64,000 bases of DNA. Origin: Collinsella phocaeensis (GTDB taxonomy: Bacteria; Actinomycetota; Coriobacteriia; Coriobacteriales; Coriobacteriaceae). The notes beneath the pieces are model-generated. The model was given only the letters and a program-made list of their open reading frames with translations. It was not told where the DNA came from and ran no database searches. The first letter of the stretch is position 1. Every line of letters starts with the position of its first letter. The position numbers were made by a program, and so were the translations under genes. Positions 56,506-64,000 of this stretch are shown here, in pieces. The stretch covers positions 744,001 to 808,000 of the forward strand of contig NZ_FQLR01000004.1 of the NCBI RefSeq assembly GCF_900119895.1, given 5' to 3'.

Positions 56506-57294
56506 ATGAAGAGAGTTGGCGCGGACGCAGCGGGCGCGGTGCCGGGCGCAGATGCGGGACACGAGGGCGATTCGGCGCCTTGGGGCAAGACCTACCGCCG
56601 AGGCCCGGTGATCATGCGCGGCAGCATGGTCCCGCAGGACACGACGTATGGGAACCTGCTGGAGCCCGAGGCGTCCACCGACTGGCTGCATATGGACCCC
56701 TGGCGCGTCATGCGCATCCAGGCGGAGTTCGTGGACGGCTTCGGCGCGCTCGCGGAGGTCGGTCCGGCCGTCGCCGTGTTCGGTTCGGCGCGCACCCCCG
56801 CAGACGACCCGATGTACGCCGCCGCCCACCGCGTCGGCTCCGAGCTCGCCGCACGCGGTCTCGCGGTCATCACTGGAGGCGGCCCGGGGATCATGGAGGC
56901 CGCCAACCGCGGCGCTGCCGAGGCGGGCGGCGTCTCGGTGGGGCTCGGCATCGAGCTGCCGTTCGAGGAGGGCCTGAACGAATGGGTCAACCTCGGCATG
57001 AGCTTCAGGTACTTCTTCGTCCGCAAGACGATGTTCGTCAAGTACTCGAGCGGTGCCATCGTGTTCCCCGGGGGCTTCGGGACCATGGACGAGCTGATGG
57101 AGCTCCTCACCCTCGTGCAGACGCATAAGGTCAAGCGGATTCCGATCGCCTTGATGGGATCGAGTTTCTGGGGCGGCCTGTTCGACTGGATCGAGGGCAC
57201 CATGCGTCCAGCCGGGATGATCTCCGAGGTCGATCGCGACCTCGTGCACATTACCGACGACGTCGACGAGGCCGTGCGCCTCGTCTGCCCGTGA
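56506..57294 (+). CDS. LOG family protein (Rossmann-fold nucleotide-binding, TIGR00730 type)
   Basis: A 262-residue protein with VAVFGSART, GGGPGIMEAANRGA and the PGGFGTMDELME motif of the LOG (lysine decarboxylase-like) family. Such proteins cleave nucleoside 5'-monophosphates to base and ribose phosphate. About 60 residues before the Rossmann core are additional to the short LOG form. A strong shared terminator follows. Confidence 0.88.
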   Translation: MKRVGADAAGAVPGADAGHEGDSAPWGKTYRRGPVIMRGSMVPQDTTYGNLLEPEASTDWLHMDPWRVMRIQAEFVDGFGALAEVGPAVAVFGSARTPADDPMYAAAHRVGSELAARGLAVITGGGPGIMEAANRGAAEAGGVSVGLGIELPFEEGLNEWVNLGMSFRYFFVRKTMFVKYSSGAIVFPGGFGTMDELMELLTLVQTHKVKRIPIALMGSSFWGGLFDWIEGTMRPAGMISEVDRDLVHITDDVDEAVRLVCP

Positions 57295-57410
57295 CGCCTG
57301 CGCACCGCCCCGGCACGGCGATAGGCCGACCGTGGGCATCCGGGGCTTAAGCGGCACCTCGTCGCCCCTCGTCCGCCGGGGCGAAATGCGTCCCGATTTT
57401 CGCGCTTGTG

Positions 57411-57460
57411 AAAGCAGGGCCGACTCGCATCCGTTCGGGGGTGCGAGACGGCCCTGCTTT
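57411..57460. terminator. bidirectional terminator
   Basis: AAAGCAGGGCCG and CTCGCA pair with TGCGAG and CGGCCCTGCTTT, with one A:A mismatch. It lies between the convergent LOG and alcohol dehydrogenase genes and has T's on one side and A's on the other, as expected of a two-way terminator. Confidence 0.8.
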
Positions 57461-57503
57461 GTTTCGGTTGAGGCGCTCGGGCCGTCGTAGGGGAAGCCGG
57501 CGC

Positions 57504-58748
57504 CTACAGCGCGCTGCGGTAGATCGCGCGGGCGTCGTCGAGCGTGAGCTTCTTGAAGGAACCGAAAGACTCGCCGCGGTTGATGGCGAGGCCGGGCATG
57601 AGGTGCTCGATGTCGTCCTCGCTCATGCCGAACTCGGACAGCGTGCGGGGCATGCCGAGCGATACGAAGAAGTCCTGCAGTTCGTCGATCGTCGCTTCGA
57701 CGGCGTCGCGGACGGCGCGCTCGGGCGTGATCTCCTCGTCGATATCCGACAGGTCGTCGACTGCGGGGTCCACCGGCTCGATGCCGAACACCTGGCTGCC
57801 GAAGGCGAGGAAGCGCTCGGGGTGCTCGCGCCAGACGTAGTGCATCCAGGCGGGGAAGATCACCGCGAGGCCCGCTCCGTGCGTGATGGAGGTGTCGAAG
57901 GCGGAAAGCTCGTGCTCGAGCCCGTGGCAGGTCCAGTCGCCGTCGCGGCCGGTGCCCGGGACGCCAAGGCCGCAGCCCGCCAGGCCGTTGTGCGCGAGCG
58001 TGCCCGCCCACATGAGGGCCGCGCGCGCGTCGTAATCCTGGGGATCATCCATGACGCGACCTGCCGCATCGATCACGGCGCGGATGATGCCGCAGGCGAT
58101 GTTGTCGGTGACGTGTGCCGCCGGCTCGCCCGAGAAGAAGCGCTCCATGATGTGGGCGATCATGTCGGTGACCCCTGCGGCCGTCTGGTACGCCGGCAGG
58201 GTAAAGGTGAGCTCGGGGTCGAGGAACGAGATGACGGGACGGTTGAGATCGGTGTTGAGGCCGCACTTGAGGTGCTCCTCGTCGTTGCTGATCACGCAGG
58301 AGTTGGACCCTTCGGAACCGGAGGCGGGGATGGTCACCACGCAGGCGGTGTCGATGCGCGCGGCGGGGACGGCGCGCTTGCGGAAGAAGTCCCATACGTC
58401 GCCGTCATAGACGGCGCCCACGGCGATGGCTTTCGCGGCGTCCATGGTGGACCCGCCGCCCACGGCCAGAATCAAGTCGACGTCGTGCTCGCGCGCGAGC
58501 ACGACTCCCTCGCGCACGGAGGCGATCTCCGGGTTGGGTCGGACGCCGCCGAGCTCGACGTGTCCGATGCCGCTGGCGTCAAGCGAGGCCTTCACGCGGT
58601 CGAGGGTGCCGCAGCGCACCACGGAGCCGCCGCCGTAGACGAGAAGCGCGCGCCGGTAACCTGCCGTCTCGAGCTCTGTGCCCACGCGGTCGCAGACCCC
58701 GCGGCCGAAGACGAAGCGGGTGGGGGAGTAGAAGGTGAAGTCGTTCAT
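57504..58748 (-). CDS. iron-containing alcohol dehydrogenase
   Basis: A 414-residue group III alcohol dehydrogenase, closest in look to the butanol dehydrogenase/YqhD type. It has the cofactor loop AVGGGSTMDAAKAIA, metal ligands in GVTDMIAHIMERF, CHGLEHELSAFD and ITHGAGLAV. It would reduce aldehydes to alcohols with NAD(P)H. It follows the LUD gene by 66 nt on the same strand and is probably cotranscribed with it. Confidence 0.9.
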   Translation of the reverse strand: MNDFTFYSPTRFVFGRGVCDRVGTELETAGYRRALLVYGGGSVVRCGTLDRVKASLDASGIGHVELGGVRPNPEIASVREGVVLAREHDVDLILAVGGGSTMDAAKAIAVGAVYDGDVWDFFRKRAVPAARIDTACVVTIPASGSEGSNSCVISNDEEHLKCGLNTDLNRPVISFLDPELTFTLPAYQTAAGVTDMIAHIMERFFSGEPAAHVTDNIACGIIRAVIDAAGRVMDDPQDYDARAALMWAGTLAHNGLAGCGLGVPGTGRDGDWTCHGLEHELSAFDTSITHGAGLAVIFPAWMHYVWREHPERFLAFGSQVFGIEPVDPAVDDLSDIDEEITPERAVRDAVEATIDELQDFFVSLGMPRTLSEFGMSEDDIEHLMPGLAINRGESFGSFKKLTLDDARAIYRSAL

Positions 58749-58814
58749 GGGTTCCTTTCGGTCAGAGGGAGGCGCACCGCGCCTCGCGTCGGGGTCTTTG
58801 CGCGCCTTGCGGGG

Positions 58815-59453
58815 CTAGAAGCCGAGGCTCTCGCCGACGAGGATGACGTGGATGCGCCCTGCGTGGCGCGAGTGCCGGGTGATGACCTCCTGGCAGCACA
58901 TGCAGCCCGCGGCGTGGCAGTCCGCGCAGAATCCGGTCGCCTCGCAGGGCGTGCCCGTGTGCAGGCGCGCGGCGTTCATGGGGCAGGCGACGGCGCGGAC
59001 GCGCGCCAGGCCGCTCGCGACATCGGGGACTACCTTGTTCATGCCGCAGATGACGAGCACGTGCTCCGGTCCGTGGACGAGCAGCGAGAGGCGGTCGCCG
59101 TTGCCGTCGATGTTGACGAGCTCGCCCTTCTCGGTGATGGCGTTGGAGCTCATGATGAGCCAGTCGGCGCTCGCGCGGTCGCGCCACATGGCGCGCTTCT
59201 CGTCGTCGGTGATCGCCTTCGTGCGGTCGAGCATGCGGTAGTCGCCCGCCTCGAGGGCGGCCTTGAGGCCGGATTCGGTGAAGCTCACCGAGCCGCCCCA
59301 GGTGACGGAGGATCCCGCCTCGATAAGGTCGAGCGCTGCGGCCACCGCCTCGTCTGCGGTCGCGCACCAGCGGCCCTCCATGTTCCTGAGCTTGAGGTTC
59401 TTGATGATGGTCTTGGCCTGGACGGCCCAAGCCGCCTTCCTGATCTCGTCCAT
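58815..59453 (-). CDS. LUD domain protein (LutC/YkgG-like, DUF162)
   Basis: A 212-residue LUD-domain protein. Recognisable parts are NLKLRNMEGRWCATADEAV, VTWGGSVSFTESG and SSNAITEKGELVNIDGNGDR. The Cys-rich end (FCADCHAAGCMCCQE) is unusual for LutC and could bind metal. LUD proteins take part in lactate oxidation complexes (LutABC) but also stand alone in anaerobes; lutA and lutB are not in this window. AGGCGG precedes the ATG. Confidence 0.85.
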   Translation of the reverse strand: MDEIRKAAWAVQAKTIIKNLKLRNMEGRWCATADEAVAAALDLIEAGSSVTWGGSVSFTESGLKAALEAGDYRMLDRTKAITDDEKRAMWRDRASADWLIMSSNAITEKGELVNIDGNGDRLSLLVHGPEHVLVICGMNKVVPDVASGLARVRAVACPMNAARLHTGTPCEATGFCADCHAAGCMCCQEVITRHSRHAGRIHVILVGESLGF

Positions 59454-59619
59454 ATCCGCCTTCCTTCCGATATCGTTTCCATGCGAGACGATTATACGCC
59501 GCGCGTCGCGGCGACCGCCGTCCTGCGCGGTTCGGAGACATCATGCGCACGCGAGGCCGCGCGTCCGCATCGCGTGCCGCCTCGCGCTGCCGCGGGCCTC
59601 CTTCTCCGCCGAGCGCGTG

Positions 59620-60102
59620 CTAGGGGCGCCCTCGTCCGTGCCGCTCGATATCGCGCATGTCGTCGAAGGCGATGCAGAGCGATCCCAGGTGCAGGCGGCG
59701 AAAGGTCAGCTCTATATCGGACACGATCCCGGTCCGGGCGACGTAGCCGTCGCGGTCGTAGTAGGTGACGCGCACGAGGTCCCCCTTCTTCGTCTGCATT
59801 ATCGCCCGGGAGAGCGCCACGGCCTCCTCCTCCGTGAGCTCGTGGCGCGGCTCCACGATGCGCTCCTGCTCGCGTACCAGGTCGTAGTAGCCGGTGAGCG
59901 CTGCGAAGGGCATGAACTGCGCGGCTCGGCTCGCCCGTCGCCTTCCGTCGGCGCGCGTCCGCGCCCCGTCCGCCGGGCCGTCTGCGTGCGGGCTTGTCGT
60001 GCCGGCCGGATTCGCCTCGGCCTGCGGGTCCTGCGGCACGGTCTCGAACGCGAGCGTTCCCCACGGCGTGTCGACGCGGCGCGTCTCCCGATTGCTAGGC
60101 AT
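59620..60102 (-). CDS. YolD-like protein
   Basis: A 160-residue protein whose C-terminal 100 residues fit the YolD-like family: RAAQFMPFAALTGYYDLVRE, then ELTEEEAVALSRAI and a beta-rich end. YolD proteins are encoded next to Y-family polymerases in many Gram-positive bacteria and mobile elements. Its start overlaps the polymerase stop by 8 nt, so the two are translationally coupled and share the SOS-type control region. The N-terminal 60 residues are low complexity. GGGAGG precedes the ATG. Confidence 0.85.
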   Translation of the reverse strand: MPSNRETRRVDTPWGTLAFETVPQDPQAEANPAGTTSPHADGPADGARTRADGRRRASRAAQFMPFAALTGYYDLVREQERIVEPRHELTEEEAVALSRAIMQTKKGDLVRVTYYDRDGYVARTGIVSDIELTFRRLHLGSLCIAFDDMRDIERHGRGRP

Positions 60103-61627
60103 GGTGTCCTCCCACCTGCTCGTTGCGCTCGCGCCCCGTTGCCTCCGTGCGCAGGCTCACTCCTTTGAGAAGGGAGTTCTTCCCGTATTTGCCGTGCACG
60201 GCGATAAGGGTCCGCGCGAGCTTCCGCTCGTCTCCATCGGCCTTCGGGTCGCTGAAGAGGTCTGTCGTGGCGAAGTCCTCGGGCAGCAGGTTGCCGAAGC
60301 CGATATTGATGCGCTTGATGGGCCGGGCCGCATCCACGGTCTGCGACCAGAGCACGTCGAAATAGCCCATGAGGCGCCTGAAGGAGTTCGTGCGCTCGCC
60401 GAGCTTGCGCGAGGTCTCCGCGTACCCGTATGCGCGCCGTCCCGCCCGCGTGCGCGCCCCGTGCTCACCGCGAAAGACTTCGCCCGGCATGGCCGCCGGG
60501 GCGCCCTGGGCGGCTGCGGCGGGGCGGCGCTCGGCGGCCGGTCGCGGAGCGCGCGGCGGCAGGCTGGGCGCCGCGCGCTCCCCCGGGCCCGCGACCCGAT
60601 CGGGCAGCAGGCCCTCCGTGCTCAAGCGGCGCGTGCCGCAGGCGTCGACGAACTGGGCGGTGCCCGAGGCGCCGATCCGCGCCGTCTCCCGGGCGTCGTT
60701 CGCGTACCCCACGAAGAGCGAGACCTGCCCGCACACCGCCTGCTTTTCGACGAGGTCGAGCACCGAGGCGTGGACCATCTCCCGAAGCACCGTGTAGGCC
60801 TCTTCGTAGCTGTAGGCCCGTGCGAGCACCTGCCCGCTCGTCGTGCTGGCGGCTTCTGGGCGGTACGCGTGTATCTCGGCGATGGTGCAGGGCTCGCGGC
60901 CGTGGGCGTGGTCGATGAGGTACTCCGCGTTCACCCCGAACTCCCGGTAGAGCACGCGCTCGTCGAGGGCGGCGACGCCGCGCAGGTCGTGGACGTTGAG
61001 GTGCGCCAGGCGCCGTGCGATGCCCGGGCCTATGCCCCAGATGTCGGTGATGGGTCGATGGGTCCACACCGTATCGCGAAACGCCTGCTCGTCCAGGACG
61101 CCTATGCCGTTCGGATCGTTCTTGGCGCAGATGTCGAGCGCGACCTTGGCGAGGAAGAGGTTGGGTCCGATGCCCGCCGTGGCGCAGATGCCGCACCGCC
61201 GCCTCACGGCGTCCATGAGGTTGCGGGCGAGGCCCTCGGCGCTCACGCCGTAGCGGGGGAGGTAGGCGGTGGCGTCGATGAAGCACTCGTCGATCGAGTA
61301 GACGTGGATGTCCTCGGCGCTCACGTACTCGAGGTAGATGCCGTAGATCTGCGCCGACACCTCCATGTATCGCCGCATGCGCGGCTTCGCCATGATGTAG
61401 TCGATTCCGGGGGGTATCTCGAAGACGCGGCACCGGTTGCGCACGCCCAGGCGCTTCATGGCGGGGCTGACGGCGAGGCATATGGTGCTCGTCCCGCGGT
61501 CCGGGTCCGCGACGACGAGATTCGTCGTGAACGGGTCGCGCCCTCGCTCAGCGCATTCCACGCTCGCGTAGAACGTCTTGAGGTCGATGCAGATGTACGT
61601 GCGTCGTTTCTCGTCGCGTGTCGTCAT
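60095..61627 (-). CDS. Y-family DNA polymerase (UmuC/ImpB type)
   Basis: A 510-residue translesion polymerase. Catalytic motifs: YICIDLKTFYASVE (first metal Asp) and VYSIDECFIDA (Asp-Glu pair). DIWGIGPGIARRL is the helix-hairpin-helix, and the little-finger domain follows. A ~70-residue Arg/Pro/Ala-rich insert lies around residues 335-405, inside the C-terminal part. The ATG at 61627 has AAGGGG upstream; a TTG seven codons earlier is also possible. Two LexA-like boxes stand 20-60 nt upstream. Confidence 0.92.
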   Translation of the reverse strand: MTTRDEKRRTYICIDLKTFYASVECAERGRDPFTTNLVVADPDRGTSTICLAVSPAMKRLGVRNRCRVFEIPPGIDYIMAKPRMRRYMEVSAQIYGIYLEYVSAEDIHVYSIDECFIDATAYLPRYGVSAEGLARNLMDAVRRRCGICATAGIGPNLFLAKVALDICAKNDPNGIGVLDEQAFRDTVWTHRPITDIWGIGPGIARRLAHLNVHDLRGVAALDERVLYREFGVNAEYLIDHAHGREPCTIAEIHAYRPEAASTTSGQVLARAYSYEEAYTVLREMVHASVLDLVEKQAVCGQVSLFVGYANDARETARIGASGTAQFVDACGTRRLSTEGLLPDRVAGPGERAAPSLPPRAPRPAAERRPAAAAQGAPAAMPGEVFRGEHGARTRAGRRAYGYAETSRKLGERTNSFRRLMGYFDVLWSQTVDAARPIKRINIGFGNLLPEDFATTDLFSDPKADGDERKLARTLIAVHGKYGKNSLLKGVSLRTEATGRERNEQVGGHHA

Positions 61628-61645
61628 GGGCCCCTTCTTTCTCGC

Positions 61646-61684
61646 CAAACACGTGTTCGATGATAAAGATGAAACATATGTTCG
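61646..61684 (-). promoter_or_regulatory. two LexA (SOS) box candidates upstream of the polymerase gene
   Basis: CAAACACGTGTTCG (61646-61659) matches the Gram-positive consensus CGAAC-N4-GTTCG at 9 of 10 fixed positions. GAAACATATGTTCG (61671-61684) matches at 8. The centres are 25 bp apart, and both lie just upstream of the polymerase start codon, so DNA damage induction of the polymerase/YolD pair is likely. Confidence 0.65.
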
Positions 61685-61910
61685 TCAAACGCGCAGGTAG
61701 GATGAGCGGATGCGTGTAAACCCCCCAGGTCAGAACAACGGCACGGCACGCCCGTGCTAAGAAAATCGATGAATCTTGACGGATATGTGCGAGCGATGGG
61801 AGCGCATGCGCGTCTTCGTTCGCCCGCGCGGGGCCGCTAGAATGGCTCTTCGCGTCCGGCGCGCGCCCGCGTGCCCGGTGTTCCGACATGCCGAACGAAA
61901 GGGTGGAATC

Positions 61911-62645
61911 ATGAACGACAGCGGCCATCTGAGGGGATCCGGTTCGCTTCGGGCGTATTCGCTGCGGCTCGTCGCGCTCATGCGGGCCCATCGCCGCCTC
62001 GTCGTCGCGCTGGCGGCCCTGTCGGTGTTCCTGGTGCTGCTCGCGCGCATTCTCGCCGGCGACATCATGGCGCTCGACCGCGCCGCGTACGCGTTGATCG
62101 TCGAGAACCTGCGCGCCGGTTGGCTGACGCCGATCATGGAGGGGTTCTCGGCGCTGGCGACCCCCGTCGTGCTCGTCACCCTGCTGCTCGTCATCGCTGC
62201 GTTCGCCCCCGGTGCGCGGCCGGGCTGGTGCTGCGCGCTCAACCTCGCGCTCTCCACGGTGGTGAACCTTGTGCTCAAGGCGCTGGTCGCCCGTCCCCGT
62301 CCCGAGGGGTTCCGGCTCGCGCAGGCCTCGGGCTTCAGCTTCCCCTCGGGCCACTCGATGGCCGCCATGGCGTTTTTCGGCCTCATCATCTGGTTCGTCT
62401 GGCGCTACGAGCGCAATCCCCGGATGCGCGCCGGGCTCACGGCGGCGTTCTCCTTCATCATCCTCATGATCGGCGTGAGCCGCGTCTACCTGGGCGTGCA
62501 CTACGCTTCCGACGTGGTGGGCGGGTTCTGCGCCGCGCTCATCTGGCTCGCGCTCTACACCCGCATGGCCGTCCCGCTGTTCATGGGCGCGGACGGGGCG
62601 TCCCCGGATCTTTCGGAGGGCGGCGGGGAGAGCCGATCGTCGTAG
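61911..62645 (+). CDS. PAP2-family membrane phosphatase
   Basis: A 244-residue membrane protein with the three phosphatase motifs: KALVARPRP, PSGHS and SRVYLGVHYASDVVGG. Five to six helices surround them. Such enzymes remove phosphate from undecaprenyl pyrophosphate or phosphatidyl lipids. AAAGGGTGG precedes the ATG at 61911. It is divergent from the polymerase gene. Confidence 0.9.
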   Translation: MNDSGHLRGSGSLRAYSLRLVALMRAHRRLVVALAALSVFLVLLARILAGDIMALDRAAYALIVENLRAGWLTPIMEGFSALATPVVLVTLLLVIAAFAPGARPGWCCALNLALSTVVNLVLKALVARPRPEGFRLAQASGFSFPSGHSMAAMAFFGLIIWFVWRYERNPRMRAGLTAAFSFIILMIGVSRVYLGVHYASDVVGGFCAALIWLALYTRMAVPLFMGADGASPDLSEGGGESRSS

Positions 62646-62986
62646 GGCGCTGCGCACCTCGGCCCGTTTCTGCCCAGACCTTAAAGTAATCCCAGGATAA
62701 CTTATGGAGTATCCATGGATGGGGCGGGACGGAGGGACCGGTCGGCAATAGTTCGCTATAGTTAACTTATCAACGGACGGGGCAGGCGATATATAAGAAC
62801 CCTCCGGTGCGAACAGGACCGCATCCTCCCCTCTGTGCGGTCGAACGTATGGCATGAGAGGCCCGCTGGCGGATGAACCGAGCCAGCGGGCCTCTCGTTG
62901 TGTCGGGGGCCGATCCGGCCGCCCCGTTATGTTCTTCGGCGCCGCGTGCAGGCGAATGGCCTGGGCGCGCGAGCGGGCGGGGGCCC
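62646..62986. other. intergenic region before trpS
   Basis: 341 nt between the phosphatase gene and trpS (convergent). The part 62690-62800 is A+T-rich with repeated ATAGTT and TATATAAG. A perfect hairpin follows at 62856-62896. A small RNA transcribed rightward and ending at that hairpin is possible but unproven. No gene is seen. Confidence 0.35.
62856..62896. terminator. bidirectional hairpin terminator
   Basis: GAGAGGCCCGCTGGC pairs perfectly with its complement over 15 bp and an 11-nt loop. It lies between two convergent genes, 90 nt beyond the trpS stop. Confidence 0.65.
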
Positions 62987-64000
62987 TTAGTAGACCATGC
63001 CCATCGCCTCGCGAACCTCGGCGAGCGTGGCCTCGGCCACCTCGTTGGCGCGGCGGTTGCCCTCGCGTAGCACGTCCTTGACGTAACCCATGTCCTGGAC
63101 GAGCTCCTCGCGGCGGGCGCGGATGGGGGCGAAGTACTCGTTCACGCTCTCGGTGACGTACTTCTTGAGCGCGCCGGAGCCGCCCATGCCGATCTCCTCG
63201 GCGATCTCGACCTCGGAGCGGCCGGTGCAGATGGCGGCGGTGGAGAGCAGGCCGGACACGCCGGGGCGCGCCTCGGGGTCGAATGTGATCATGCGCTCGC
63301 CGTCCGTCTGGCTCTTCTTGATGCGCTTCGCGGTCTCCTCGGCGGTCATCGAGATGTTGATGGCGTTGCCGTAGGACTTGCTCATCTTGCGGCCGTCGAG
63401 GCCCGGCAGCAGCGGCGTGTCGGACAGCAGCGCGTCGACCTCGGGGAACACCTGGCCGTAGCGGTTGTTGAACTTGCGCGCGATCGTGCGGGTGAGCTCG
63501 ATGTGGGGGAGCTGGTCACGGCCGACGGGGACCACGTTGCCCTTGCAGAACAGGATGTCGCAGGCCTGGTGCACGGGATAGGTGAGGAGCAGGCCGGTGA
63601 GCTCGTGGCCGGAAGCCTCCATCTCGGCCTTCACCGTGGGGTTGCGCTGCAGCAGCGCCTCGGAGACGAGCGAGAGGAAGGGCAGCATGAGCTGGTTGCA
63701 TGCGGGAACCGCGGAATGCGCGTAGATCATGGTCTTGTCGGGGTCGAGGCCGCAGGCCAGGTAGTCGATGACCATGTTGTAGACGTTGTCCTGGATGTTG
63801 TCCGTGCTGTCGCGGTCGGTGATGACCTGGTAGTCGGCGATGAGCACGTTGGTGTGCACGCCCAGCTCCTGCAGCTCGACGCGGCTCTTGAGCGTGCCGA
63901 AGTAGTGCCCGAGGTGCAGGCGGCCGGTGGGGCGGTCGCCGGTGAGCATGGTGTACTTCTCGGGGTGCAGCGGGAGGTCGGCGCGGATCTGGTTGCTGCG
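62987..64000 (-). CDS. trpS: tryptophan-tRNA ligase (5' end outside the window)
   Basis: TrpRS charges tRNA-Trp. The visible 337 residues include the class I HIGH-type motif RLHLGHYFG, GRDQLPHIELTR and the KMSKS loop in DGRKMSKSYGN. The frame stays open to the right edge of the window (residues such as IRADLPLHPEKYT precede the MLTGDRPTG start of the fold), so the true start lies beyond 64000. The stop is TAA at 62987. Confidence 0.93.
   Translation of the reverse strand, partial: RSNQIRADLPLHPEKYTMLTGDRPTGRLHLGHYFGTLKSRVELQELGVHTNVLIADYQVITDRDSTDNIQDNVYNMVIDYLACGLDPDKTMIYAHSAVPACNQLMLPFLSLVSEALLQRNPTVKAEMEASGHELTGLLLTYPVHQACDILFCKGNVVPVGRDQLPHIELTRTIARKFNNRYGQVFPEVDALLSDTPLLPGLDGRKMSKSYGNAINISMTAEETAKRIKKSQTDGERMITFDPEARPGVSGLLSTAAICTGRSEVEIAEEIGMGGSGALKKYVTESVNEYFAPIRARREELVQDMGYVKDVLREGNRRANEVAEATLAEVREAMGMVY

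Overview
This window is GC-rich bacterial DNA. Its gene content fits a strictly anaerobic, gut-type member of Actinomycetota class Coriobacteriia (a Collinsella or Olsenella relative is my guess; this is inference and no rRNA gene is present to settle it). Supporting traits are anaerobic allantoin/oxalurate fermentation genes, an Etf-linked lactate dehydrogenase, paralogous membrane XRE regulators, large lipoproteins, DUF4430 surface proteins and a Gram-positive-type SOS box in front of a Y-family polymerase. There are no tRNA, rRNA or CRISPR loci.

Layout. 1-5.6 kb: two membrane XRE regulators, two short-chain dehydrogenases and a KdgT-type permease, the second dehydrogenase and the permease forming a pair. 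5.6-10.6 kb: an untranslated 227-bp element with long inverted ends, ligA, a formate/nitrite transporter and a decayed ybjQ gene. 10.7-19.7 kb: an export/surface block with a duplicated-half ABC permease, its ATPase, a lipoprotein, a large lipoprotein broken at a run of seven G, and a clostripain-family protease. 20.1-23.4 kb: a flavin reductase and a frameshifted UvrA paralogue. 23.8-27.4 kb: a lactate dehydrogenase / EtfB / ferredoxin-EtfA operon of the electron-confurcating type. 27.6-30.0 kb: HD hydrolase, acetyltransferase, nitroreductase.

30.0-49.5 kb is an allantoin utilisation island. A leftward arm (allC, NCS1 permease, allB, MFS transporter, allE, pucR, an esterase-like gene, a 2-hydroxyacid dehydrogenase) and a rightward arm (an fdrA-allG fusion, allH, allD, carbamate kinase) leave one divergent control region at about 40.2-40.45 kb. 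Allantoin would be opened to allantoate and ureidoglycine, taken to oxalurate either through AllE plus AllD or through the PucG transaminase, then phosphorolysed to oxamate and carbamoyl phosphate, from which carbamate kinase makes ATP. An IS110/IS1111-type insertion sequence (46585-48111) sits directly behind the carbamate kinase terminator and separates pucG from the rest.

49.6-54.6 kb is the part I find most novel: a EutT-like cobalamin adenosyltransferase gene with a good promoter, then a cobalamin riboswitch, then two genes for secreted or anchored proteins with DUF4430 domains, which are related to the C-terminal domain of animal transcobalamin. I read it as a candidate cobalamin-capture locus on the cell surface. 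54.9-64 kb: a frameshifted FMN reductase, nfo, a LOG-family protein, an iron alcohol dehydrogenase with an LUD protein, a YolD/Y-family polymerase pair behind two LexA-like boxes, a PAP2 phosphatase and trpS (cut by the window end).

Across the intergenic spaces between 0 and 27.5 kb there are at least thirteen copies of a ~29-nt palindrome with core GGGGACAGGCACC, mostly arranged as facing pairs 120-230 bp apart. Four genes look broken (ybjQ, the large lipoprotein, uvrA-like, FMN reductase); two of these breaks are in G-rich runs.
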